NCBI RefSeq assembly: GCF_032118995.1
Contig: NC_092660.1
Location: 20,384,501 to 20,448,500, forward strand
Reading direction: 5' to 3'
Length of the DNA: 64,000 bases
Origin: Asterias amurensis
Taxonomy: Eukaryota; Echinodermata; Asteroidea; Forcipulatida; Asteriidae
The notes under the pieces were generated by a model. It was not told the DNA's origin, ran no database searches, and saw only the letters and a program-made list of their open reading frames with translations. Below, in pieces: positions 9,631 to 54,185 of the stretch. The position numbers and the translations under genes were made by a program. The first letter of the stretch is position 1. Each line of letters opens with the position of its first letter.

Positions 9631-11779
9631 GATCAAATGCTGGCCGGACTTATAAATGATGGACTTCATATGTTCAAGTAAAAGTGAGACTTGCATTTTT
9701 CTCCAGCTACTTGGAAAATGGTTCCAAATCTTTCAAAATCCTATTGAGGAAATTGTTTGACTTTGTAGGACTTGACTGCAAGCCCAACTGTTGAAACGGG
9801 CTCACCAATCTTACGCAAGTTGAGTTTCCATAGAGGATTCTGGAGGTTAATGATCTTAAGCCAAAGATAAAGTGACTGTGCTGAGACATCTTTGCAAGTG
9901 TTTCTGGTAATATAGTAAGATTCATCAACAATGGTCTCCTTGATTTTGTCATAAAGGAAAGAATACTACAGCAAGCCTGTCAAAACTTAAGACAAAACAA
10001 AACAGTTCTTGCGAGACCCAACACTTATTCCAAAGAGAGACTTTTCCACATGGTACAAGTGCACATACACACAATCATTGCGTCACTCGTCTGCGTACAA
10101 GACCTGCCAGCAAACTTAGAGTGCCTTTTGCTTTGCTGTGGTAAGCAGAACTACTGCCAGTAGCTGCTTATTAGAAAATGTCTGCTTACAGGGCTTATGA
10201 AACTAGCCCCAAACTGACCTCAGAGGTACCGATTTCATCAAATTAAAAACGCCGACGGATATTGATGGATTGAGTAAAGGTTGTGTTAAGATAAGAGTTC
10301 AATAAAAGAACAAAATCGACTCAAGAACTGGTTCATGCCATGTATTTTGTTAACTTTTTTTTTGTCTCGGTGAAGTAAACATTGTTTACAAATAACGGAA
10401 AGCACAATGAACATCAGTATGTATTGTTAATATTAGAGAGGTTTCTCAAATCTACAGATACATCAACACTTTGTGTTCACTTGATGAGTAACCATGGTGA
10501 TTATGTTTCCCAAGTTAATCATGGATACCAGTGTTACATCCATACACATAAAAAAGAGAAATTAATATTGTTTTAGTTGTAGATTTGTCCAGGATTAACA
10601 TTTCTCCCTATATTGTCGTTTTTGGTATTATCCATGATACAGTGTGTAAAGAAAGTGCAATGGTTAGTACTTCATTCACTCCCCATGCTTAGCCATGTTG
10701 AATGCTAGTGCCCGCAAGTGTCACATAAATCTACGATTGTGAAACCAAATTGACACGTGTGTTATGGTTATCATATCTGTATATGTATCCATAGACTTGG
10801 AAAACCTCTCCTAAGTGGGATTTGTATTTGGTAGTTAAAGGCTCATGTACACAAGAAATCAAGATGGATGAATGTACTACACCCTCGCAGGGGAAATCAT
10901 TTTGAACCCAAGATGGTTCACAAAGCCCGGTTTATACTTTATGCAAACCAGTGCAAACGCAATTAATTGTATGCGTTACTTCCCACTAGTGCAAGAACAT
11001 TTTGCTTCACTTTCACATTTTGCAATAAGTATGGACTGGGCACACCTCTTAATGATAATAATATAACAATAATAACTTTGGAGCCTAATTATCCTTACAG
11101 CTGAGAAGCTGAACAGTGAAGGATACAGGTACAACATGGTAGAGTCGCAGGCACCTTTGGCAGCCAGCCATATCGACCCATATATGACCACAGAGCACAG
11201 CCTGAGATAGAATGTGTGTGATTCCTCCCTAAAGGGCATTAGGAAAAACTCATAGGAGTGAACCAACGCACAACCCTACTCCAGGGATGAGATTGTTCAG
11301 ACTTTTGGCTGAATTCAGACTTTTTATGTAGGCCTGGTGACAAAATCAGGCAATATTTTGTTCCCACAAATAAAGAAATCCTGCTCTTTGGTCTACTTCT
11401 CTAGTGCTTTGGATACTGTTTCCAAAAGCTCCTTGGAATCTATAACCCCAGGGGTTACCAAACGGTAGAAATGCCATCATTTCAACATACCTTTGAATTT
11501 GTATCCAAGTTTCAGAGTTTTTCATTGGTAATAATTCTCACCCCTGCTAATCACATAATGGCCTTAGTTGGGAATCAAACCAGGGCCACAGCGGTAAGAG
11601 ACCTACTTCTATTCAACTCAAAACACTGAAACACAAGTGATTAAATTATGCGCTCGGTGTCAAAAAGTAGCAAAAGTATATAACTATCAACATCTGAATT
11701 AAAACAGGGAAAATAACTTTAACATCAAAACAACAAAAATTCAGTGCACTTTTCTTCGGTTGAGACTTCCAGGTCTTCA

Positions 11780-11894
11780 TTAAAGGCACTGGACACGTTT
11801 GGTATCAACAACTCTCCATTTCTCGTTACCGAGTTAGTTTTTATGCTAACAATTACTTTGAGTAATTACCAAAACTATTGTCCAGTGTCTTTAA
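11780..11894. mobile_element. MITE family A, internally deleted
   Basis: TTAA flanks both ends. Termini AGGCACTGGACAC and GTCCAGTGTCT are kept, but only about 115 bp remain. Confidence 0.7.
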
Positions 11895-12101
11895 GGCTAT
11901 GATGGTATGCCCACTTTAGTCAAAATTAACAATGATATTGAAGGACTCTTTAAGTTCTTCAGGTCATTTGTTTCAACCATAATCCCAAGAAGGTACATGT
12001 ATTTACAGACAGCTCTTGCTATGGACAACAAGATTCAACAAATAATGCATTTAATGCGAAATCATCCCTCATCTACCCTGCCCAACAAAATCCCTCTACA
12101 T

Positions 12102-12299
12102 CTGGGCCCAATTTTATAGAGCTGCTTAAGCACAATAAGTAGCTAAGCGAAACTAAACTATGCTTACCAAAATATGGTTACCAGCCAAAATGCAATTTCA
12201 AGTGTACAATCTGTGACTGGTACCCTGCTTTTTTTGCTTAACACAAACAATTTGTAAGCACTTTTTTTCTGCTTAAGCAGCTCTATGACATTGGACCCT
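12102..12299. mobile_element. GCTTAAGC-type repeat D with inverted ends
   Basis: It begins GGGCCCAATTTTATAGAGCT and ends with the near-complement (AGCTCTATGACATTGGACCC). The subterminal GCTGCTTAAGCA is inverted too. No exact target duplication is seen. Confidence 0.6.
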
Positions 12300-13434
12300 G
12301 TTGCACCTTGATGCGTGTAGCACGATCAGGTATACAGAAAAAAAACCCATCTTCACACTCTGAACCAACAATTTTATTTAATAGTACACTACACAGCTGC
12401 GTCTGAAAGATGAAAATAAAGTATTTATCTCTTAACCAAATATATATAGTGACGAGACATTAACATTTATAACAAACACACATCATCTCACAAACTCTGA
12501 CAATTCTAAAAACAATCTTTTCGGAATTACAGTTGTCCAGGCATATTTAACCCTTGTTTTCATATGGTTGATTTTAAGACGCTAGGGAACAGCCAATGTA
12601 CTGGTTCATTTGTAAAAAGTTGACAACAGAAAACCTGTTAGATCTCAATGTATTGGGCAGAGGAAAACAATTATCATAAAATCTACAACCTTGAATAAAA
12701 ATAAATAGTCTATTGTGATTTTGGTCGCTCATTGCTGCCTGATATCACAACTAAATGCAACTAATTTAAAGTATTCACAAAAAATCATATCAAAGCAACC
12801 CAAAAAATATGTAAAAAAATATTAAGTACACAAAATAAATGCATTTCAAGCTAGTTGGAAAGTTGTTAATGTTGTGGCCATGACTTTGTCTAGATCCCAA
12901 TTTGTAGATAGTCAGATGAATACAATTGAGAGTTCACTTTGTAGGTATCAGACTATTTTCTTTGACAACACTGTTTTTCAGCTGCATCATTTCTGAAATT
13001 TCCAAAAGAAGTGAAGTATGTATTCTTGCTGCTGCATATTTAGTACTCATTTCAAAGTGTAACAGAATATAGCCTTAAAAACTACGTTTTGGGGTTGCAT
13101 ACTGGAATATTTCAATACATCAAACTTCTCTGTTCAAATATTTTGAAGAAACTTAGCTTCAAGGAAGATCGTTAGACACCATTCCTAAGATTTCAGTATT
13201 TTTCTCTGAGCGAACATGAACATTGAGTAATAAGAGACTATCTATTTATCCATCATCTTTGGGGGAAAAATGGGCCTTTTTTATTTGTTTGTCTTCGAGT
13301 AGAATTCACAGGTTTAAGGAATAAGCCATTTGTGAGTTAGATTTGAAAACATCCCCTACAATCACTTGTCTAGTCACAAGTTAGTTTCGGGGTATATTGT
13401 AAATGTATTTTGTTTTGTAATGTTATGGCAAATA

Positions 13435-13435
<1 letters not shown>

Positions 13436-13486
<51 letters not shown>
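13436..13486. repeat. AAT microsatellite
   Basis: About 17 perfect trinucleotide units. Confidence 0.95.
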
Positions 13487-13488
<2 letters not shown>

Positions 13489-14919
13489 CAGTTGCTTTGT
13501 CAAATGGTTCTGAAAAGCCTTAGCTCTCACCAGATGAGCAACCCTGGGGCCAATTTCACAAAGTAGTCAAAGTAAAATTCATCACAAGACAAATTGTCAG
13601 TATTACCACAGTTCACTACAGTGATTTGTTTTGTGAAGACACACAACTTTAAGCGACATTAACTTTAATCTATAACTCGCAAATAGCTTATTCCTCCAAT
13701 GTAACACTTTAATGATCATATTAAACAAAACCTTCCCCAAAATATGATGACCACTATCTTTGTAATCTTTCAGATTCAAAAAAGTCAAACCTAATGTCTC
13801 CGATCACAATATATGTACTTTACTGACAAGCTATATAAACTGGGTGCATGTATGTCATAGGTATATTCAATAACTTTTTAACATTTCAAAAATGCTTTAT
13901 ATAAAACCAAAAATAGTTAACTCTGTTATTTTACACCTATTTATAACAGGTGGTACCAATCAATTTTATCATATAGGACTACGTCTCAACACATATTTAA
14001 TCCGACACAACAACAAAATTGACCATTATTTACACCAATACACTGCTCATTGAAAAATGCACATATACCACTTTTTTTTAAACTGTACACTCACAAACCT
14101 TTTTACAAAAATTCCCATAAATGGAAATGCACACAACTGTTAAACTTTTTCACCTTTAAAGGGCATCACGTCAATTTGTAAAAATCAAAAAGCAACTTTT
14201 TTCTTTATAAGTATATACACTTTTTTTCTCCTTTATACAATGTACATTTATATATCAACTTTACATCTATCCGAAAAACAGGTAATTTCATGCGTCTTAT
14301 TTGTACAAAATGTATAAGTTTATAGTTGAGTATTTCTTTAGTAAACGTTTTTAAAACAAAACTGCAAGTGTGGACTACTCTCTTTACTTTACGAAGACCG
14401 AGTTCACATCAAGAATACGGCTGTAGTTGTTGGCCAAGGCATTGATAATGAAGAATAGACCTTTAAGCTCTCGAACCCTAGACGTAGCCAAAACCAATGA
14501 ATCAGACATGGCTTAACAGAGCCTCGGCAATAGACCAATCAAACAAGCAACCCCCCCCCATAGAGCTGACCAATTACAACCTCCAACACAACCCAAGCCT
14601 CCACATGTCCTACATGTTCAAATGGACCTGTTGCATGGGGCAGAGCAAGACGATAAGTCGTATGAGATGGGCTTCTTGATGGACAGTTGCTATGGTGAAG
14701 GGGGGGAGGGGGGGGGCAATAGATGTTCTATTTAGGGCTCTCATCCATTCTGAGCTGTGAGAAACATGGCTGCTGAGTTCTTAGGGATTCTTATTAGTCA
14801 TTTCTAAAGGAGCACATCTGGAACCCTATTTCTATTTCAAAGAAATGCTAACCCCCCCCCCCCCCCACCTCACATTCAAGCGTAGGACTGAAACAATTGG
14901 AGGGGAGGGGTGCTTTAAA

Positions 14920-15200
14920 TCTGAGCCTGGTTTACACTTGAAGTGACTATCAAAACAATTCGATATCAAAATTGAGATTCAATGCAAAATAATTGCATAA
15001 TTTGGGCACAGTAATACTTTGGCTTATCCTTCGTGGATTTAAGGCCATTTTTGAAACCTTTGATACGGTTTTTGCTCTGGTAGGCCCAATTATACTGTTT
15101 GAAGCCCCATGACAAAAGCATTGCAGGAGCCATAGCCAGAGCCAAAGCCATGGTTTCAAAAGAGGGCCTCTGACTTTGTCTTGAAGCCAAGTATAAACAA
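14920..15200. repeat. Repeat F (GCCAAAGCC-rich foldback)
   Basis: TGGTTTACACTTGAAG near the left end faces CTTGAAGCCAAGTATAAAC at the right. The interior has GCCAGAGCCAAAGCC. Related sequence occurs at 15598-15690 and 21466-21731. Confidence 0.45.
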
Positions 15201-15960
15201 CACCCTATCTGAGTAGCGCATATAGGTTGAGAAACTTCATCCTTTGCACTCTACCTTTTGGTCACAGAGTCTTAACAAAAATAACAATGCTGAAATTCTT
15301 TTTAAATAAAAAATCACGACATCTGTCTGCATAAGTTTCAGGTAGCTTAACAAAATTAAATAAAAAATCCTACAAAATAACTTCTCATTTAAGCTTTCCA
15401 AATACTGTTTCTTCCCGACCGAAACTTTATACTGTGACAATTGTTGAGTAAATATTCCAACAATTAAAGCAAAGACTTTAGGAGTTTAAAAAAAAAGTTC
15501 TTGCTTCACACTCGTGTATCAATGAAAATGTATACTCTGCGTCAATTTGGGTGAAGTATTTCTGGCAATGGTGTGTCTTCTGCCTTAAAAAAAATGTCTT
15601 TGCACTTGGCTTCAACATGGTCGCTCAAGCCTAAGCCAGCCCACCACCCTAGCCGGAGTCAGTGGCAGAGCTAAAGCCACAGCCAGGGATTATAAAAATG
15701 ACACTGGCTATTAGTTGATCAAATCAGTAGAAGTTTCATCAACAACCTTCCATGGTGTTTCAAAAACACCTGGGTCATTATTTTCACATTAAAAAAAGGA
15801 CGCAATCAAATTTCATTCACTAAGTACTGTTCTAGACCTCCTTTCCCTAGATATATCTTAGGTGAATTGGGCAATACATAGAAGATATCAACCTTTATCA
15901 CAATCTATTTTTTTTTTGCTTACCAAATTTGTCACTTAGGCACATACATTGGACCTGTGG

Positions 15961-16306
15961 CTAAAGGCAGTGGACACCTTTGGTAATTCTCAAAGACCAG
16001 TATTCTCACTTGGTGTATCCCAACATATTCAAAAAATAACAATTGTCATCGAAGTTACAAGAGAATGATGTAAAAAAAAAAAAAAAAAATTGTTGCATAA
16101 ATGTGTGTGTTTTCAGATGGCTTCAGGCCTTAAGTCTTTCACTATTTGTGTGAGAAATTACCTCTTTCTCAAAAACTCTGTTACTTCAGAGGGAGCCATT
16201 TCACACAATGTTTTCTACTATCAAGAGCTCTCCACTGCTCCTTGCCAAGAAAGTTTTTGTGCTAAAAACTATTTTGAGTAATTACCAATAGTGTCCAGTG
16301 CCTCAA
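15961..16306. mobile_element. MITE family A, full-length, aged ends
   Basis: It runs from AGGCAGTGGACACCTTTGG to CCAATAGTGTCCAGTGCCT. The flanking TTAA has decayed to CTAA on the left and TCAA on the right. Confidence 0.7.
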
Positions 16307-16530
16307 GTTCAATAATGCATGCAACTTTTTTTTGCTCAGTTGCAAGAAGCAAAGAAACATCACTTTGAATAAAACTACTTTAGTATGATTCTTTGTTGAT
16401 ATTTTGATGTAGATGCTCTTGGTGATATTTTTAATCCAGTGTTGACGTTTTGAAAGGGAAAACAATGCCCTTCCACTCAGCTGTTGATGATAAGGCAGAA
16501 GGTTTCTTTAAGCTCTAGTTGGCTGGTTGT

Positions 16531-47610
<31,080 letters not shown>

Positions 47611-49958
47611 CGTAAGTCCAAGAGGTTTTCGGCAGCTTAACGGTGAAAAAGAGCTGCATTTGCCTACACTGTCGGTGACAACTTAAAGCACGTTACTGGC
47701 ACGACCGTTCTGTCGCCATGTTGTTTATTATCTGAAACCGAGGCGGTTTATTTTCTCACACACAAAATACACACTGGTCACGTGACATGCGTGAATTTTC
47801 ATTCGGGCAGAAAATAGGTCAATGTTTCGATATGCAAATATTTCAAACTATATATTCATGAGATGATTAACATATGTAATTGCATTCTAGCCAATCCATA
47901 ATCAAGCGCGTGCCATATCGTTTCCTTGTAAGGGCTTTGTACACAGCTGAACCGCAATACGCGTGCCTGTAATTTATTCTGGCACAGTAGCTGTGTGTAT
48001 ACCCGCATCTCCTTTGTGTTGAAGCTAAAAGCAGATGTGCAAAATATATTCTCACGGTTGTGGATCAAAATCAGTATGACGTGAATAAGAAGAAAACACG
48101 ATCAAGGTAAGCTGTGATTTTTAATTTACCGTAACTATTCCTCTGTTCTTCTGTTTTAAAAATAAGTCTGTAATAAAAAAGTTATTTCAATAAAGAGACA
48201 GCAAACCCTGTAAATATTCACAACATAATCGAATATATTCAAGTTTCCCTCTATGGCTGCATCATCAACATTTTATAACCAGCATTCATGGTTCAATTAC
48301 GGGTAGTATTATACTATTAAATCGAACAAATTGTATTAATGCTTGTTGTTACATTCCTCATTGAAAAATAATACAGACTAATCTTTTCAGAGCAAGAGGA
48401 TTCGAACTTTCGAATAATTTTATAGACACCCTTTTTTTTTTAAAGTGCAACTTTGTTCATTCTTGTTCTGACATCGGAAATGTACATTCAAGAAAAATAA
48501 TACACAGTATAAAACATTATATGATTTGAGGCATTGCAACAACATATTTACATTGATAAGCCAGTTTGAATTTTGTTTACTGTTTTTTTAATATGACCAA
48601 ACCTATAAAGGCTGGAAGGACAATAGTCAACAGGAACACCCGTTGATAAAATGGTTTTAAATAAAGGCCTCACAGTGTACCTACTGATTCTAATTATTGT
48701 GACAACTATGGCGTAGAAGTAATCCCTTAATCGCACACACACGATAACGATACTAAGCCATTCTCAATGTTTTGAGGACTGATATTTTTTTGACGATCCC
48801 TTCTTCACAAATCAATTCAACTCGATATTTATTTTCATATTATTATAAAATGAACATACACGTAATTATAAGGATGGTCTATTGAACAAAGAGGTATAAA
48901 GAACTGCTAGAAAGGAGACAAGAGGCAAGAACAATAAGGAGACAAAATACTAGACTTTAGAATAAAACTTAAGTTTGATTAGGCCCTATTTATTAGCCCC
49001 TATTTATTAAAGAAAAGCTGCCGTCAGTTTAAAAACAAAAAAGGGGGGTCAACATCGTAAAACTTTTGGTAAGCTAGATAAATGCAGAGAATGCTATTTC
49101 AAGATCCGGCATGTTATGATTTCTTTTGTTCCAACCTACCGTACTTTGGTGCTGAGAATCCATGTCCAATCTCCGTTATCTCTAATGCCAGCTGGGGTCA
49201 CCACAATGACTTCCTGCAATACTCCATTTCATACAAGTACTGCTTAATCTCGATTTGTTTCCTTCTGCTAAGCCTAACTTAGCAGGAAACCAGTCACAGG
49301 TGGTACATTAATGTTATGGTATTTTCTGACTGGTAACTTAATTCTGATCTAATAACCACAAGTTGGCAACGTTTTTTTGCTGAAGTGACAGTTGCGTGGT
49401 CAATTTCTTTTTAATAAAATTTTGAACGGCCTCGTTTCGGAACGATTCAAAACAAAAAACGTTTTATACAAAAACTTTCGCATATAATTAGTTGTACTCG
49501 GCAATCGCTAATTTTTAGTATTTATCTCGAAGTTATAAAAATAGCTATTTGAAATTTAAATTCAACAGTCTGTGTCATGATCGGCCCAAATGTCTGACAT
49601 TGCATAACTGTCAGCCCCGGCAATACACGTTTATTTATGAAAATCAATTATTTCAGGAAATTTCTGAGAAGTAGGTTAATCCGATTTCCTCCGTCAAAGG
49701 ATTTTGTTGAGGAAATCGGCACTGGTTGGGAAAAAAACCCAGCTTAGGCCAATGCAATCAATTTTATTTGACGTGTATTTGTTTTATATTCAAACAACAT
49801 TCGATAGTTATTCAATTATGCTAATTTTATGAAAAATTGTACTTTTTGCAGGGGGAGCATCCACTTGATACAAAAGGCCAGTCTCATGTGCAATACTAAG
49901 TAATAGATGTTCATCTTCGTAAATTTTCTTCACTCTTCGCCGGTTTCGCAACCCAACG
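47611..49958. other. Divergent intergenic region between STK11 and the WD40-SOCS gene
   Basis: This 2.35 kb must hold both promoters. The first 150 bp beside STK11 are less AT-rich. A degraded D-type repeat is at about 49229-49350. No exon is supported, though a non-coding first exon of either gene could lie here. Confidence 0.45.
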
Positions 49959-50313
49959 ATGGGAACTTCTTCATCAAAAGGACGTAAAAAAGCTCCCTAC
50001 AAATGCAAAAAGGAGCTCCCTTCACGTTTCTGGGTGCCCTATCCCCCGGAGCCCGGTGGCACAAACTCCAACCAGTTTGGCCGGGTGGTCAAGGCAGTGG
50101 ATTTGACCAGTGTGCTCCGACCGTGCGGTAATTTCAGCCATTTACCGGCGATCAGATGGTGGGCGCATTGTGAATTTCTACCCTATGAAGACTCTAAGTT
50201 GTTGAGTTGTATTGCTCTGTATGATATGGGAGGTCAGAGACTGCCACCACATCTACCCCCATGCACTACAAATGGTATCATCAATGTCTGGAACTTGGGC
50301 AAAGAAAACAGAG
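49959..50313 (+). CDS. WD40-SOCS exon 1
   Basis: It encodes residues 1-118: MGTSSSKGRKK, a Pro-rich stretch, then a first blade ending NGIINVWNLG. The donor is GTAAAG. Confidence 0.85.
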
Positions 50314-52429
50314 GTAAAGTCACACCATAGAAAACATGACCATTAATTTAAAATATTTAAGCAACAGTATATTACAGATCATCTTAAAATGAATCTATGT
50401 CCTAATTTTAGTGAATTGATGTAATCTATTGTATCAATTTTCATTATTTCATGAAAAAAAATCCTAAGTAACATGGGCTAATGTGTTTGAATTATTTATT
50501 TGAAAATTTTGGAACTGTTCAGAAGAAGTTTCATGAAGAAAACATCCAAAGTATTAAAACATGGATCATTTATTCGCAAACTTTTGAAATGGTGAACATA
50601 AAGCAAGCAATTTTTTCAATAGAAATTTCAGAATAGCATTTGAGTCTAAAAAAAGATTTTTTTTTTTTTTGGGGGGGGGGGTGCGGTAAAGGGAGGTGGT
50701 TTTACCTTCAAAGTTCAATCAAGGAAGGAAGTAGATATCATGCTATTGGTGTGTATTCACAATATTACAAAATTGCAGATGGTATTGCTTGTTTTTTAGC
50801 AGTCTTTCTCAATGGCTAAAACGACTCCTCTTGGATTTAAATATGAAACCATTATTTTTTTCAGGATATGTTTGTGTGCAGGTTAAAGTTGCAAGATTTC
50901 ATTTAAGCAGAGTCTTTCTAGAAATTTTCAGTGGCTAAAATGTATCCTCTTGAGCTAAAAAGTGAATTTTTTTTTTATTTTATGTGCTTGTAGGTTGTAA
51001 GACGGAGATACACAGGAAGAGCAGTCTTCGACAGCCTCATTGTCAGATGACGCCTGATGGAGACTTTGTCTGTTACATTGAGTCTAATGGTATCATCATG
51101 AGAAATATCAACGATGTACAACGATATTACAGAAGAGAAGCCTTCTTTAGGTATGCTGTGGACTTTGTCGAAATTGGGAGGGGGGGGGTGCTAAGAAAGA
51201 GAAGTACGTTTAGGTTACATCAGTTCCAAGGTGTCATTGCCAAGTGGTTAAGAGCATCAGATTCAAGTTCTGATGGTTAAGTCATAAGAGTGTGGGTTCG
51301 AATCCCGGTCAAGAAAATATTTATAAAATGTATTAAGCTCAAATCAGCCTGAACCTGTCTCGTGGTTACATCTGCTCTTGTGGGTTCAAGTCCCACCAAA
51401 AAGAGTCTATTTTCCTCGGTAGGACCTTTAAGATTTTCCAATGGAAGTGCCCTTTACAAAATGGAAATGGCCTTGCCCTTTCAAAGATGACATTCCAGGG
51501 CCGTTCCCCTCCCCACTTATCCTGATTAAAGAGATTACTGAACACTAAAATCAAATGTCTTTAATATTTTCAGGTATGGCATCTATCACTTCTGTTCCAT
51601 GTCACCTGATGAGCTTTTCATTGCTACGATTACTAGACAGCGTCACTGCTTCCAGCTCTATGTCTTCTCAACCCAGTACTTCTACTCCTACAAGGAGTCA
51701 AATTGCCATGAGATCTTCCCGCAGTTTCTCAGCGATAAACCCGGCCTTGCCCACGAGCATATCGAGTGTCGTTTCTCACCAGACAGCCAGTTTATCGCGG
51801 TCAGTAGTTCCTTTGGTCAGCTCTTCGTGGCAAGGAAGTGTGGACTGACTCTATATCGAGGCGTCCTCCCAGGAGTGTGTGGGGATACTGCAAGCCTAGC
51901 CAATGCCCGCATGTTTGATTTTGACCCTAGGTTTGGGCATGAGGTCATGGCAGTCTGCTGCCTGGACCACGTCCTCAAAGTCTGCAATCTGGAGACAGAG
52001 AAACACATTTGGAAATTATGCTTGCCAGACAGTCTTGGGATTCCAGATAGTTTGAAGTACAATCAAGATGGGAGTATTCTGGCCGTGGCAGGGTCGGAAG
52101 CCAAGATTGGACTGTTCCACTCTAGAAACGGGGATCCTATAACTACCTTAGATGGGGCAGACCAGTGTATACACTTCTCAATGAAACGTCAACAGGCTTC
52201 GGGTTGCTATCCAACAGTCTTGCGTCTCTCCTTTACCCATAATGCATCACACCTGGCTGCGGCATCCACAGATGGGTTTGTGCGAATCTGGCGACTCCCG
52301 CAGACTTTAAACTTGCAAAGCCTCTGTCGTCTTAAAATCCTACGCCATGTTCCGCTGAATAAAGTAGCCAAACTACCACTTCCACAGAAGCTGCGAGATT
52401 ACATTCTTTGCAGCCCTATGTGGACTTAA
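49959..52429 (+). CDS. WD40-type protein with C-terminal SOCS box, 3 exons, 455 aa
   Basis: Exons 49959-50313, 50994-51150 and 51574-52429 join in phases 1 and 2 to 1,368 bp. The body shows WD40-like blades (CRFSPDSQFIAVSSSFGQLF, LKYNQDGSILAVAGSEAKIG, LSFTHNASHLAAASTDGFVR then IWRL). The last 41 residues are a SOCS box: a BC box LQSLCRLKIL for Elongin B/C and a Cul5-type KLPLPQKLRDYIL. This architecture is that of WSB1/WSB2, substrate receptors of Elongin-Cullin ubiquitin ligases, and the ending is the part most like WSB. The N-terminal two thirds do not match the WSB proteins as I know them, so I give no symbol. The start MGTSSSK fits an N-myristoylation signal (Gly2, Ser6). The target is unknown. 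Confidence 0.88.
50994..51150 (+). CDS. WD40-SOCS exon 2
   Basis: The acceptor is GTGCTTGTAG and the donor GTATGC. It encodes HCQMTPDGDFVCYIESNGII and YYRREAFF. Confidence 0.85.
51231..51312 (+). mobile_element. tRNA-Leu-like SINE head, family S3
   Basis: It has TTGCCAAGTGGTTAAGAGC, an anticodon-like TTCAAGT loop and B box GGTTCGAATCC (51295-51305). No acceptor stem forms, so it is a SINE head and not a tRNA gene. It lies in intron 2 of the WD40-SOCS gene. Confidence 0.6.
51404..51506. repeat. Dispersed repeat G, fragment
   Basis: It contains TTTCCTCGGTAGGACCTTTA, AGTGCCCTTTACAAAATGG and CCTTGCCCTTTCAAAGATGA, as at 228-385. Confidence 0.5.
51574..52429 (+). CDS. WD40-SOCS exon 3 (blades and SOCS box)
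   Basis: The acceptor is AATATTTTCAG. It encodes 284 residues from YGIYHFCSMSPDE through the SOCS box to CSPMWT and TAA. Confidence 0.92.
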
Positions 52430-53862
52430 GTTATGAAATCGAGTACTGAAATCTTGCCAAAGAAATATTTATTGACAGTGAAAAGATAAAACATGAGGCT
52501 TTCCCCTAAAGTAGATGTGCCTTTTTTTGTTTCATGTTACTTTGCTGATAATACCATGATCTGATATCATGCTTGTAAAATGCTAAAATATTTGTGTCAA
52601 GTTGGGGGAAACCTACATTTCAACATATTTATTGTAACTTAATATTTAAAAATGTGACCAATTCAATTTACTTTTTCTTCTGATTAAAAATAACTCCAGA
52701 CCATTGCTGCAAAATGGAAATTAAGTCCATTTTAATTAAGTGCAATCCATGAAATAACTATTATTTATATCTCGATGCTGAGAAAAATTTTGGTAAAATT
52801 CTGAAGAAAAAAATCTCTCCTGTAAAATAGATTAGTTGTAAGGAAAAGTACGACCAACAAACATTTCTGCTTTGTTTCCTTTACCTACTTCCAATTGTGC
52901 ATTGCGCAGTGCATGAATACACATTCGCTAATGGGAATGAAAGATGGTGTTAACAACACTTTATTTTATGCTAACTTTTGGTGAATTAAATAACAATTGC
53001 ACAGCTTCGATGTTATCACTCTGTGCTTTTATATAATCTGCAAAAAAAGGAGATATAAAAAATAAAAATAAATCATCATTAATAGGACTAGAATTAAGAG
53101 GTTCATTTTCCAATTAAAAAAAAAATAATATAATGTAGATAATACTTACATGTTGTTTTAGTTAGTTACGTTTCATTCCTAAGCTATGAGCTTCTTCAGA
53201 CTATTGACCATGTCCAATTCTGAACTGCCTTTTATACTCTTTCTAGCTAACTAAGATAATATGCAAGTAACAAGTACATTTAAGAGATGTTAAATTTGCA
53301 TCGGGGATAAAGAATATAACATGAATATAACATGTACATTATTTTTGGGTTTTGGAAAACAAACCTCTTAATTCATAAATTTAACCAATCCAGATGAACT
53401 TTTAATGATAAATAAGACAAAACTAGGGAAACATTATTTATTTACATCTTAAAGTTTATTTCCTCACACGTCATCGACAAGGATGTTTTGGTACATAATG
53501 TCTTCATATATTTTGCACATATACAGTGGAATATTAAAAAAACGACTTTAATCAATTTACAATTATGCTGTAGTTGTCCAATCTGTCATTTGAAAGTAAA
53601 ATAGTCCAATAATTTCTACTCTAAGCGCTGACCAGAGTCCTATTTCCTAATAGTAATAACATTAATACTTGGTTCTTATAGAAAGCATTATCTTAGAAGC
53701 TAGATAGAGGCAGTTGTGATGTCAACATTGATCAGACGCTGTCAGGCTGTTTCACTTGTAGAAATAAAAACTATGATATTCCTTTACCGACGTGATTTTT
53801 ACCAACTATGCTGGAAATAATATATGCAGAGGAGGGATTCAGATGTGCGATTATTCGCACTT

Positions 53863-54185
53863 ATAATAATATTGAAGTCTTATATAGCGCACGTATCTAC
53901 CAAACAAGGTACTCAAGGCGCTGAGTGTATACAAACTTTCAGAAAGATAGTTAATTACAGTGATGAATTTTGAGACCCAATTATTTAGCACCTTGTAAGG
54001 GTTTACAATGTGCTACGGCGCATTAAGCAGCCACAGCCAGGAACACCGGGGCGAACCCCTTCTCTTTTCGAAAAGTGCACTGGGTTCTTTTACATGCGTT
54101 ACACAACACATGGGACAACGGCTTTAGGTCCCATCTGAAGGACAAAGCAAATGGTTAAGTGTCTTGCTTCTTGTGTCCCTTATAC
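53863..54185 (-). mobile_element. SINE body, probably family S3
   Basis: It has CTTATATAGCGCACG near the tail, CACCGGGGCGAACCCCTTC and AAATGGTTAAGTGTCTTGC. A diverged relative is at about 59920-60110. Confidence 0.5.

Larger units (their letters stand above)
9631..16530. other. Gene-free intergenic region between INIP and STK11
   Basis: The two genes converge here. I see no exon on either strand. It holds MITE A copies, a D-type repeat, an AAT microsatellite and runs of G (about 14701-14716) and C (14852-14867). The left end includes the INIP 3' UTR. Part of the right end should be the STK11 3' UTR, whose poly(A) site I cannot place. Confidence 0.5.

Noticed and set aside
51231..51312. tRNA-Leu gene
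   Set aside because: A and B boxes and an anticodon-like loop are present, but the acceptor stem does not pair and the T stem is imperfect. A related head at 36640-36890 continues into a SINE body.
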